In this document: piece after piece, positions 1 to 6,750 of the stretch
Layout of the letters: each line of letters starts with the position of its first letter
Position numbering within the stretch: the stretch's first letter is position 1
Origin: an uncultured Bacteroidota bacterium
GTDB taxonomy: Bacteria > Bacteroidota > Bacteroidia > Bacteroidales > P3
NCBI GenBank assembly: GCA_900546465.1
Contig: URCX01000097.1
Location: 1 to 7,940 of the forward strand
Direction: 5' to 3'
Length of the DNA: 7,940 nt
Notes under the pieces: model-generated
Database searches by the model: none
What the model was told of the DNA's origin: nothing
The model's input: only the letters and a program-made list of their open reading frames with translations
Position numbers and translations under genes: made by a program

Positions 1-1819
1 AAAGTTTTTTAGTCTTCGCAATCTTTTCCGCAGAAAGTATTGTGCCTACTCTTATGTCTGTTTTTGCAAAATCGTCAAAGCTGATGGATTCTTTTTGAGC
101 TTCTACGTTTGCTTCCGACAAAGCATTATCTTTCTTCGTTTGCTGTAATTTTTCGATTTGCAAGGCAATTGCTTTATCGTCTATCTGTTCAAACAGAAGT
201 TCGGGAGCGTTTATCTCTGCGTTTTCGGGCAACAATTCCGTGCTTTCTGCCTCAAACCATGCCACAGGCTGCATGTTCAACATCTTTGCAAGTTTTTCCG
301 CAGTCATAGGCATGAAAGGGGAAGCCAGAACGGCAAGTTCGGCACATATCTGCAAAGAAATATTCAATACAGTGGCTGTTCTTGCCTCATCAGTCTTGAT
401 TGTTTTCCATGGTTCGTTCTCCGTAAGATACTTATTGCCTGTTCTGGCAAGATTCATGAGTTCGTTCAGAGCCTCACGGAAGCGATACTGTTCAATGGAA
501 CGACCAATCCTTTCAGGGAAAAGACGTATTTCTTCAATCGTTTGTTTGTCATAGTCCGATAATTCACCTTTCGCAGGAACTTTTCCGCCGAAATACTTAT
601 GCGTAAGTACCATGGTGCGATTGACGAAATTACCGAATATTGCGACAAGTTCGCTATTGTTGCGAGTTTGAAAGTCTTTCCATGTAAAATCATTGTCCTT
701 TGTTTCCGGAGCATTGGCACACAAAACATATTTCAACACATCTTGTTTTCCGGGGAAGTCTTTAAGATATTCGTGAAGCCAAACCGCCCAGTTGCGTGAG
801 GTTGATATTTTATCTCCTTCAAGGTTCAAGAACTCGTTTGCAGGAACGTTTTCCGGTAAAATGTAATCCCCTGCGGCTTTCAGCATTGCAGGGAAAATGA
901 TACAATGAAAAACAATATTATCTTTACCTATGAAATGCACTAATTTCGTATCGCTGTCTTTCCACCACTTTTCCCAATCCTCTGGTTTAAGTTCCTTTGT
1001 ATTGGAAATGTAACCTATCGGAGCGTCAAACCAAACATAAAGCACCTTTCCTTCGCTATCGGGAAGCGGAACTTTAACTCCCCAATCCAAATCTCTTGTT
1101 ACAGCCCTTTCCTGCAAGCCTTGTTCAATCCAACTCTTGCATTGTCCGTAAACATTGGTCTTCCATTCTTTGTGTCCTTCCAAAATCCACTCTCTCATGA
1201 AGCCCTCGTAATCGTTCAAAGGCAAATACCAATGTTTGGTCTCTTTCAGTTGCGGTTCCGAGCCGGAAAGAGTCGATTTGGGATTGATTAAATCCGTTGC
1301 AGAAAGAGAAGTGCCGCATGCCTCGCACTGATCTCCGTATGCTTTTTCATTGCCGCAATGCGGACAAGTACCTGTAATATATCTGTCTGCAAGGAAGGTC
1401 TCGGCTTCGGCATCATAATACTGCATTGAAGTCCTTTCCACGAATTTTCCTTTGTCATATAAATCTTTGAAAAAGTCCGATGCCGTGCGATTGTGTATAG
1501 GGCTTGTCGTTCGAGAGTAAATATCGAACGAAATGCCAAACTCCTGAAAAGATTGCTTGATTATTTTGTGGTATCTGTCCACTACGTCTTGCGGACTTAC
1601 GCCCTCTTTCCTTGCCTTTATTGTTATAGGCACTCCGTGTTCATCACTGCCTCCTATCAACAACACATCTTCTTTCATCAATCGCAAATATCTGGCATAG
1701 ATGTCGGCAGGTACATAAACGCCTGCCAAATGCCCAATGTGAACAGGTCCGTTTGCATAAGGTAAAGCCGTAGTTATGCAATAGCGTTTGAACCTGCTGT
1801 CGGATTTCAAGTATCTCAT
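1..1819 (-). CDS. metG: Methionyl-tRNA synthetase (3' end beyond window)
   Basis: Class I aminoacyl-tRNA synthetase that charges tRNA-Met with methionine in the cytoplasm. The minus strand reads without interruption for 606 codons from ATG at 1819 and runs off the left edge. Visible in order: the ATP-binding HIGH motif as HIGH at residues 27-30 after YANGPV; a zinc-knuckle insertion with Cys152/155 and Cys165/168 (CPHC ... CEAC); YVWFDAPIGY near 260-271; the KMSKS loop as KISTS at 337-341; the anticodon-binding helical domain after about 385; and from about 579 the start of the fused C-terminal tRNA-binding (EMAP/Trbp111-like) domain, with TDIRVGTI at 587-594. Related bacterial enzymes of this type are about 680 residues, so roughly 70 are missing. 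The start at 1819 fits the family N-terminus; the ATG a few bases upstream meets TGA after three codons. Transcribed divergently from sufB. Confidence 0.98.
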   Translation of the reverse strand, partial: MRYLKSDSRFKRYCITTALPYANGPVHIGHLAGVYVPADIYARYLRLMKEDVLLIGGSDEHGVPITIKARKEGVSPQDVVDRYHKIIKQSFQEFGISFDIYSRTTSPIHNRTASDFFKDLYDKGKFVERTSMQYYDAEAETFLADRYITGTCPHCGNEKAYGDQCEACGTSLSATDLINPKSTLSGSEPQLKETKHWYLPLNDYEGFMREWILEGHKEWKTNVYGQCKSWIEQGLQERAVTRDLDWGVKVPLPDSEGKVLYVWFDAPIGYISNTKELKPEDWEKWWKDSDTKLVHFIGKDNIVFHCIIFPAMLKAAGDYILPENVPANEFLNLEGDKISTSRNWAVWLHEYLKDFPGKQDVLKYVLCANAPETKDNDFTWKDFQTRNNSELVAIFGNFVNRTMVLTHKYFGGKVPAKGELSDYDKQTIEEIRLFPERIGRSIEQYRFREALNELMNLARTGNKYLTENEPWKTIKTDEARTATVLNISLQICAELAVLASPFMPMTAEKLAKMLNMQPVAWFEAESTELLPENAEINAPELLFEQIDDKAIALQIEKLQQTKKDNALSEANVEAQKESISFDDFAKTDIRVGTILSAEKIAKTKKL

Positions 1820-1844
1820 ATTCCCATTCTTATACTTCAGTTTG

Positions 1845-1852
1845 CAAAGGTA
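1845..1852 (-). promoter_or_regulatory. Probable metG promoter, -7 element TACCTTTG
   Basis: On the minus strand these bases read TACCTTTG, an exact match to the Bacteroidota -7 consensus TAnnTTTG. It lies 25 bases upstream of the metG ATG, implying a very short leader of about 20 bases. No TTG is found at the usual 19-21 base distance, so the -33 half is poor. A run of nine T (minus strand, 1855-1863) fills the adjacent spacer. The assignment rests on the -7 match and the position. Confidence 0.5.
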
Positions 1853-2015
1853 CGAAAAAAAAACAAGCTACATGGTTTAGACACACCATTTTACGGTGCT
1901 GTACTGTTGTCGAAACGGCCTTTGAATACTAAAATGCACTGTCGGGCAAAGTAATGTCGCTTTTTGATTTTCAATCGTTTTATTGCGGATTAACAATGAT
2001 TGCATTCTAATAATT

Positions 2016-2045
2016 TTGTCATGAACCGCAAAAGCAGTACCTTTG
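2016..2045 (+). promoter_or_regulatory. sufB operon promoter (TTG-N19-TACCTTTG)
   Basis: TTG at 2016-2018 and TACCTTTG at 2038-2045 are separated by exactly 19 bases, which matches the Bacteroidota housekeeping sigma factor consensus (TTG at -33, TAnnTTTG at -7). Transcription should begin near 2050, leaving a leader of about 38 bases before the sufB ATG. That leader has a small hairpin candidate, AGCC/GGCT at 2055-2058 and 2066-2069, but no Shine-Dalgarno-like sequence, as is common in this phylum. It is the only complete promoter I can see on the plus strand, so it probably serves the tight run from sufB at least to the outer membrane protein gene. Confidence 0.8.
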
Positions 2046-2088
2046 CATTCACACAGCCTTTTGTCGGCTTTAATTTGTTTTCTCGAAT

Positions 2089-3534
2089 ATGGAAAATGAC
2101 AAAGATTTAATCGAAAGCGTAACAAACGAGCAATACAAGTACGGATTTGTTACAGATGTGGAGACGGATTTGATTGAAAAAGGATTGAACGAAGAAGTGA
2201 TATGCCGAATATCCGAAATGAAACAAGAACCCGAATGGTTGAGAGAATTTCGTTTGAATGCTTATCGCAAATTCCTCAAAATGGAAATGCCGAAATGGGC
2301 ACATTTGGATATACCACCCATAAACCTTCAAGACATTATATACTATGCCGCACCTAAAAAGAAGAAGCAACTTGAAAGTCTTGATGAGGTCGATCCCGCA
2401 TTATTGGAGACCTTCGATAAATTAGGCATTTCGCTTGATGAACAGAAGCGATTGAGCGGAGTTGCAGTTGATGCGGTTATGGATTCGGTCAGTGTGAAGA
2501 CTACTTTCAGGGATACATTGGAAAAAGCTGGCGTTATATTTTGTTCATTCGGAGAGGCTGTGAAGAATTATCCGGATTTGGTTAAGCAGTATTTGGGTAG
2601 CGTGGTTCCTGCGAGCGATAATTATTTTGCAGCTTTGAATTCTGCTGTATTTTCCGATGGAAGTTTCTGTTATATTCCCAAGGGAGTTCGTTGCCCTATG
2701 GAATTATCTACGTATTTCCGTATAAATGCAAGCGGTACAGGACAATTTGAACGTACGCTTATTGTTGCCGACCAAGCAAGCTATGTTTCTTATATGGAAG
2801 GTTGCACGGCACCGAGACGAGACGAAAATCAACTTCATGCGGCGATAGTGGAAATAGTTGTCATGCAGGACGCCGAAGTGAAATATTCGACAGTTCAAAA
2901 TTGGTATCCGGGAGATAAGGACGGAAAAGGGGGAATTTATAATTTCGTAACCAAGAGAGGCATCTGTAAAGGCAATAATGCAAAGTTGTCATGGACACAG
3001 GTTGAGACAGGTTCCGCCATAACATGGAAATATCCGAGTTGTATATTGCAGGGAGATAATTCCGTAGGGGAATTTTACTCTGTTGCCGTTACGAATAATC
3101 ATCAACAGGCAGACACAGGTACAAAAATGCTGCATATAGGTCGCAATACCAAGAGTACCATAATAAGTAAAGGTATATCGGCTGGCAAAAGCCAAAATTC
3201 TTACAGAGGATTGGTCAGAGTGAATAAAGCTGCCGAGAATGCAAGAAACTATTCCCAGTGTGATTCTTTATTGCTTGGAGACAAGTGTGGAGCTCATACG
3301 TTCCCATATATAAAGGTTGAAAATCAATCTTCCGTTGTAGAACATGAAGCTACCACATCAAAAATTTCTGAAGACCAACTTTTCTATTGCCGTCAGAGGG
3401 GAATAAGTCAGGAACAGGCGATAGGCTTGATTGTAAACGGCTATGCAAAAGAGGTGTTGAATAAGTTACCCATGGAATTTGCCATTGAAGCTCAAAAGTT
3501 GTTGAGTTTAAGTCTTGATGGTTCTGTCGGGTAA
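2089..3534 (+). CDS. sufB: Fe-S cluster assembly scaffold protein SufB
   Basis: SufB is the scaffold subunit of the cytoplasmic SufBCD complex, on which Fe-S clusters are built from persulfide sulfur and iron, with the SufC ATPase driving the process. The 481-residue product has full family length. It has the expected N-terminal helical part (YKYGFVTDVETDLIEKGLNE), then the beta-helix core with PKGVRCPMELSTYFRIN, YMEGCTAPRRDENQLHAA, VQNWYPGD and GTKMLHIG. The C-terminus contains GDKCGAHTFPYIK, EHEATTSKISEDQLFYC and LPMEFAIEAQKLL. Cys400 in the CGAHTFPYI segment corresponds to the functionally essential E. coli Cys405. The start is the ATG 44 bases after the promoter's -7 element. The next gene begins one base after the stop codon. 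Unusually, neither sufC nor sufD follows; the partner genes must lie elsewhere. Being first in the run, its expression probably sets that of the downstream genes. Confidence 0.97.
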   Translation: MENDKDLIESVTNEQYKYGFVTDVETDLIEKGLNEEVICRISEMKQEPEWLREFRLNAYRKFLKMEMPKWAHLDIPPINLQDIIYYAAPKKKKQLESLDEVDPALLETFDKLGISLDEQKRLSGVAVDAVMDSVSVKTTFRDTLEKAGVIFCSFGEAVKNYPDLVKQYLGSVVPASDNYFAALNSAVFSDGSFCYIPKGVRCPMELSTYFRINASGTGQFERTLIVADQASYVSYMEGCTAPRRDENQLHAAIVEIVVMQDAEVKYSTVQNWYPGDKDGKGGIYNFVTKRGICKGNNAKLSWTQVETGSAITWKYPSCILQGDNSVGEFYSVAVTNNHQQADTGTKMLHIGRNTKSTIISKGISAGKSQNSYRGLVRVNKAAENARNYSQCDSLLLGDKCGAHTFPYIKVENQSSVVEHEATTSKISEDQLFYCRQRGISQEQAIGLIVNGYAKEVLNKLPMEFAIEAQKLLSLSLDGSVG

Positions 3535-3535
3535 A

Positions 3536-4594
3536 ATGGAAAAGAAAGAGTTTTTACCTGAGGTGAAAAAAGGAATAGATGTAAAGAAGATTTTAGTAAT
3601 CCGATTCAGTTCCATCGGAGATATAGTGCTGACAACACCTGTTGTCAGGGCTTTGAAAGCCGGTTTTGGCGGACTTGAATTGCATTATCTGACGAAAAGC
3701 CAAAATGCAAGATTGTTGCAAAACAACAAATACATAGATTGCATACATCTTCTTGACAAACGTTTGTACAAAACAATATCCGAGTTACGCAAGGAGGGCT
3801 TTGATTATATTGTTGATTTGCAAAAGAATTTCCGTAGTTGCAGAATAAGATTGTCTTTGGGCGTTCCGAGTGCGGCTTTCCCCAAATTGAATTTTCGTAA
3901 ATGGCTTTTGGTGAATTTCAAACTCGATTTAATGCCTGATGTTCATATTGTTGACAGATACTTTAAGGCTGTCGAGAAATTGGGCGTTTGCAATGACGGC
4001 AAAGGATTGGACTATTTTTTGCAGGAAGAGGATATGGTAAGTCCTGATTCTCTGCCTTTGAATTTGCAAAACGGTTATGTTGTTTGTGTTGTTGGCAGTA
4101 AACACCAAACGAAGCAAATGCCTGTAAGTTTGATGAAGACTTTATGCACTGCAATTCGCAAACCGATTATTCTTATGGGCGGAGCAGAGGACAGAGAGAA
4201 AGCAACGGAAATAGAAAAAAGTGTAGGAACGAAAATATTCAATGCTTGCGGAGTATATGATATAAACAAGAGTGCTTATTTGCTGAAAAATTCTCTTGGA
4301 GTTATAAGTCCGGATACAGGACTTATGCATATAGCAGCAGCTTTGGATAAGAATATAATAGCGGTTTGGGGAAACACTGTGCCGCAGTTCGGTATGTACC
4401 CTTATAGGTCTGATAATTGTAAGGGGAAAACTTATAATTTTGAGGTAGAAAAACTGAAATGTCGTCCGTGCAGTAAATTGGGGTATGATAAATGCCCGAA
4501 AACTCATTTCGATTGCATGAAAAAGCAACATGTTTCGCAGATTGCAGCCATTGCAAATGCTTGGTCGGACGAGGAAAATCAACAAACAGAATAG
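3536..4594 (+). CDS. Glycosyltransferase family 9 (heptosyltransferase-like)
   Basis: Family 9 glycosyltransferases transfer heptose from ADP-heptose, or a related sugar, to the lipopolysaccharide core at the inner membrane's cytoplasmic face. With the ATG at 3536 the protein has 352 residues, normal for the family. The N-terminal Rossmann domain opens with KKILVIRFSSIGDIVLTTPV; Asp29 of SIGD is in the position of the proposed catalytic aspartate of WaaC. The C-terminal nucleotide-sugar domain has VGSKHQTKQMP, IILMGGAED and SPDTGLMHIAAAL, where Asp260-Thr-Gly and His265 match the donor-binding motif. Near the C-terminus is a four-Cys segment (KCRPC ... KCP ... DCM). A TTG codon at 3515 lies in frame inside sufB, but the ATG one base after the sufB stop suits the family better and implies translational coupling. 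The acceptor sugar cannot be read from sequence. No other lipopolysaccharide genes lie nearby. Confidence 0.88.
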   Translation: MEKKEFLPEVKKGIDVKKILVIRFSSIGDIVLTTPVVRALKAGFGGLELHYLTKSQNARLLQNNKYIDCIHLLDKRLYKTISELRKEGFDYIVDLQKNFRSCRIRLSLGVPSAAFPKLNFRKWLLVNFKLDLMPDVHIVDRYFKAVEKLGVCNDGKGLDYFLQEEDMVSPDSLPLNLQNGYVVCVVGSKHQTKQMPVSLMKTLCTAIRKPIILMGGAEDREKATEIEKSVGTKIFNACGVYDINKSAYLLKNSLGVISPDTGLMHIAAALDKNIIAVWGNTVPQFGMYPYRSDNCKGKTYNFEVEKLKCRPCSKLGYDKCPKTHFDCMKKQHVSQIAAIANAWSDEENQQTE

Positions 4595-4598
4595 AATT

Positions 4599-5384
4599 AT
4601 GGAGAAAAAATACGAAGAGACATTGAACTCTTTTGCCAAGTTATTGGAAATAATGGATACCTTGAGAGAAAAGTGTCCGTGGGATAGGAAACAAACGAAT
4701 CTTTCCTTGAAACCTAATACCATAGAGGAGGTTTATGAACTTGCACAGGCGATAGAAGATGATAACATTGATGATATAAAGAAAGAACTCGGTGATTTGC
4801 TTTTGCACATTGTTTTCTATGCCAAAATAGCTCAGGAACAGAATAACTTCGATATAAAATCCGTTATAGACAGTCTTTGCGAGAAACTTATACGCCGCCA
4901 TCCGCATATATACGGAGATGTAAAGGCGGATACAGCACAAGAAGTAAGGAAAACATGGGAACAGATAAAATTGACGGAGGGTAGGAAAGGTGTTTTGTCA
5001 GGCGTTCCTCGTTCTTTGGATTCTATAATCAAGGCTTTTCGTTTGCAAGAGAAAGCTGCAGGAGTGGGCTTTGATTGGGATAATCCGCAAGATGCATGGA
5101 AAAAAGTGGAGGAAGAAATTGGAGAATTGAAGCAAGAGGCAGTAAAAGCAGATAATCAAGAAAGAGTAGGTGAGGAGTTCGGGGATTTATTGTTTGCGAT
5201 GATAAATTATGCCCGCAAATCGGACATCAATCCTTCGCATGCTTTGGAACAGTGTAATAAGAAATTTATCAGAAGATTTGAATACATAGAGCAGGAGGTG
5301 GAAAAACGAGGCATGACTTTGCCTAAAATGTCGCTTGATGAAATGGAGAGCCTTTGGCAGGAAGTAAAACAAACGGAGAAATAA
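4599..5384 (+). CDS. mazG: Nucleoside triphosphate pyrophosphohydrolase MazG
   Basis: MazG hydrolyses NTPs and dNTPs to monophosphate and pyrophosphate, clearing aberrant nucleotides from the cytoplasm. At 261 residues it is the full two-domain form, close to the 263 residues of E. coli. Domain 1 starts with LREKCPWDRKQT (22-33) and holds the metal-binding pattern EExxE at 43-47 and ExxD at 63-66 (KKELGDLLLHIVFYAKI). The linker has RRHPHIYGD (99-107) and TWEQIK. Domain 2 has RLQEKAAGVGFDWDN (148-162), EEIGE at 172-176 and EEFGDLLF at 192-199, so both acidic sites look intact. The ATG at 4599 is chosen because it aligns with the normal family start; the frame extends upstream into the glycosyltransferase gene. 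It begins 4 bases after that gene's stop. This is the housekeeping MazG and shows no sign of a toxin-antitoxin partner. Confidence 0.96.
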   Translation: MEKKYEETLNSFAKLLEIMDTLREKCPWDRKQTNLSLKPNTIEEVYELAQAIEDDNIDDIKKELGDLLLHIVFYAKIAQEQNNFDIKSVIDSLCEKLIRRHPHIYGDVKADTAQEVRKTWEQIKLTEGRKGVLSGVPRSLDSIIKAFRLQEKAAGVGFDWDNPQDAWKKVEEEIGELKQEAVKADNQERVGEEFGDLLFAMINYARKSDINPSHALEQCNKKFIRRFEYIEQEVEKRGMTLPKMSLDEMESLWQEVKQTEK

Positions 5385-5409
5385 CAGAAAAACAAATAGA
5401 ACAAAAAAT

Positions 5410-6045
5410 ATGGTAGAGATAATTCCACAAAATCATTTTGAAGTAAATACTTACGTTTTGTATGACGAAACAGCCGAATGTGCATTAGTAGATGTATGTT
5501 CGCAAACATCAAGAGAAGAGCGTGCAATCCTCGATTTTATCAATAGCAAAGACTTGAAAGTAAAATATATACTGCTTACACATCCACATATAGACCATTT
5601 ATGTGGTGCGGAATTTGCATGCAGGGAATTTAATTTGCCTTTAAGCATGTCGCAAGATGGGGTGGAAATATTGAGAACAGCCTCTTGGCAGGCAGAAGCC
5701 ATGGGCTTCAAGAGAATAAATGTAGAAGCGATAAAAATAAACAGTCTCTTGCCGGAGGAGGAAATTTCTTTTGGCGACATAAGTTTGAAAGCTATTGAAT
5801 GTTCAGGGCATTGCCCCGGAAGTTTGGGCTATTATAACGCAAAGGAAGGCTATGTAATTACAGGCGACGCTTTGTTCAATCAAAGCATAGGAAGAACGGA
5901 TTTGCAAGGAGGTGATTTGGATTTGCTCCTTCATAACCTTAAACAAAACATTCTCACACTACCTGATAATACAGTGGTATATCCCGGTCATGGACCGCAA
6001 ACAACGATAAAAGATGAAAGAGACTATAATCCTTTTCTGTTGTAA
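5410..6045 (+). CDS. MBL-fold metallohydrolase, glyoxalase II-like
   Basis: A cytoplasmic metallo-beta-lactamase-fold hydrolase of the small glyoxalase II-like group (YcbL type), 211 residues. The dinuclear metal site looks complete: THPHIDH with His58, His60, Asp62 and His63; His134 in SGHCPGS; Asp153 in TGDALF; and His194 in YPGHGP. The segment FNQSIGRTDLQGGD (156-169) and the terminal NPFL are typical of the group. No long C-terminal substrate domain, as in true glyoxalase II, is present, so the substrate is unknown; small thioesters such as S-lactoylglutathione analogues are a family-based guess. Position 135 is Cys where Thr is usual (GHTPGS). The gene lies 25 bases after mazG and 19 before the outer membrane protein gene, consistent with one transcript. 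Confidence 0.9.
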   Translation: MVEIIPQNHFEVNTYVLYDETAECALVDVCSQTSREERAILDFINSKDLKVKYILLTHPHIDHLCGAEFACREFNLPLSMSQDGVEILRTASWQAEAMGFKRINVEAIKINSLLPEEEISFGDISLKAIECSGHCPGSLGYYNAKEGYVITGDALFNQSIGRTDLQGGDLDLLLHNLKQNILTLPDNTVVYPGHGPQTTIKDERDYNPFLL

Positions 6046-6064
6046 AGCTTAATTGAATTTGAGA

Positions 6065-6676
6065 ATGAAGAAAATCATTAGTCTTATATTCACTATATGT
6101 GTTCTTTGTTGTGTAGTGAAAGGGCAGAATTTCAAAGCCGGATTGTTCGGAGGTGTTGTACCTTCGCAGGTAGATGGAGATGGAATGAGCGGTTTTCACA
6201 AGATGGGACTTACCGCCGGAGCCTATATCAAGTATGAAAATGCCGAGAAGCTCTTTTTTCAAACCGATATTGCCTATACAAGCAAAGGAAGCAAGCAGAA
6301 AAGCAGCAAAGAGTTTGACTTTTCCCGCTTGGATATATATTCCTCTTATCTTGATATCACATTGAGTTGCGGATATAATTTTATGGATGATTTATCTGCA
6401 AGAATAGGACTTGTACCCTCTGTCTTGCTTTCTCATAAAGAGCAGACAACAGGCGGAATGGAAATTACTGACGGCTATGAATTCAGACCGGTGAATTTAT
6501 TGCTCATGGCAGGAGCGACTTATGCTTTATCAAAGCATTTTGCTTGCAATTTGACATACAATTATTCCATTATCAGTTTTCGCAAAGGCAATATAGAGGT
6601 ATTTGATTACGATATAAAGGTACACAACGCTCAATATCACAACTATCTGACGCTGACACTTGCTTACCAATTCTGA
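6065..6676 (+). CDS. PorT-like outer membrane beta-barrel protein
   Basis: The 203-residue product begins with a classic Sec signal peptide: two lysines, a hydrophobic stretch (IISLIFTICVLCCVV) and likely cleavage after KG, before QNF. No lipobox is present, because the residue before each candidate Cys is not Ala, Gly or Ser. The mature part resembles the eight-strand beta-barrel family that includes PorT (Pfam outer membrane protein beta-barrel domain): FKAGLFGGVV at the start, GLTAGAYIKYE, LFFQTDIAYTSKGS, YLDITLSCGYNF, ARIGLVPSVLLS, and a C-terminal amphipathic strand ending LTLAYQF with the terminal Phe recognised by the Bam machinery. In-frame TTG codons at 6053 and 6059 were rejected as starts because the MKK signal peptide start at 6065 is far better. 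Family members have diverse or unknown roles. I do not claim it is the type IX secretion PorT itself. Confidence 0.83.
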   Translation: MKKIISLIFTICVLCCVVKGQNFKAGLFGGVVPSQVDGDGMSGFHKMGLTAGAYIKYENAEKLFFQTDIAYTSKGSKQKSSKEFDFSRLDIYSSYLDITLSCGYNFMDDLSARIGLVPSVLLSHKEQTTGGMEITDGYEFRPVNLLLMAGATYALSKHFACNLTYNYSIISFRKGNIEVFDYDIKVHNAQYHNYLTLTLAYQF

Positions 6677-6688
6677 TATTGAAAAAGA

Positions 6689-6696
6689 TAGATTTG
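6689..6696 (+). promoter_or_regulatory. Possible internal promoter, -7 element TAGATTTG
   Basis: TAGATTTG fits the Bacteroidota consensus TAnnTTTG and lies 12 bases past the stop codon of the outer membrane protein gene and 54 bases before the first in-frame ATG of the small ORF. There is no good TTG at 19-21 bases upstream; the nearest, at 6660-6662, is 26 away. If used, transcription would start near 6702 and exclude the first codons of a TTG-initiated small ORF, which favours the ATG at 6751. Confidence 0.25.
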
Positions 6697-6750
6697 TATT
6701 TGGAAAATGAGAATGCTGTCATAGATAGCAAAAAAGGTAAAAAGCAAAGA

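Larger units (their letters stand above)
1820..2088. other. Divergent intergenic region between metG and sufB
   Basis: This 269-base stretch separates the two divergent genes and carries a promoter element for each. I see no RNA gene and no credible small ORF; the 82-codon minus-strand frame at 1877-2125 runs over the sufB start and has no family-like features. Small inverted repeats are present, for example CACC/GGTG at 1884-1887 and 1895-1898, but they are too short to mean much. The roughly 150 bases between the two promoters could hold operators, but I recognise no known motif. Confidence 0.6.

Noticed and set aside
158..562. 134-codon open frame on the plus strand
   Set aside because: It lies antisense to metG, whose own frame is continuous and full of family motifs; the translation is Cys/Phe-rich and featureless.
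805..819. KISTS instead of KMSKS in MetRS as a possible defect
   Set aside because: As I recall, this variant is normal in MetRS of this phylum, and the flanking sequence is intact.
1877..2125. 82-codon minus-strand frame in the metG-sufB gap
   Set aside because: It overlaps the sufB start and promoter in antisense and has no recognisable protein features.
3515..3535. TTG start for the glycosyltransferase inside sufB
   Set aside because: The ATG at 3536 directly after the sufB stop gives the normal family length; the extra seven residues overlap the sufB coding end.
4530..4598. Upstream extension of mazG
   Set aside because: The extra 23 residues overlap the glycosyltransferase gene and match nothing in MazG, which normally starts at the position of the ATG at 4599.
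4142..4723. 193-codon open frame on the minus strand
   Set aside because: It is antisense to the well-supported glycosyltransferase and mazG genes, crosses their junction, and its translation shows no domain pattern.
4599..5384. mazG as part of a toxin-antitoxin or phage-defence locus
   Set aside because: It is the full two-domain housekeeping MazG, and no mazE, mazF or defence gene is nearby.
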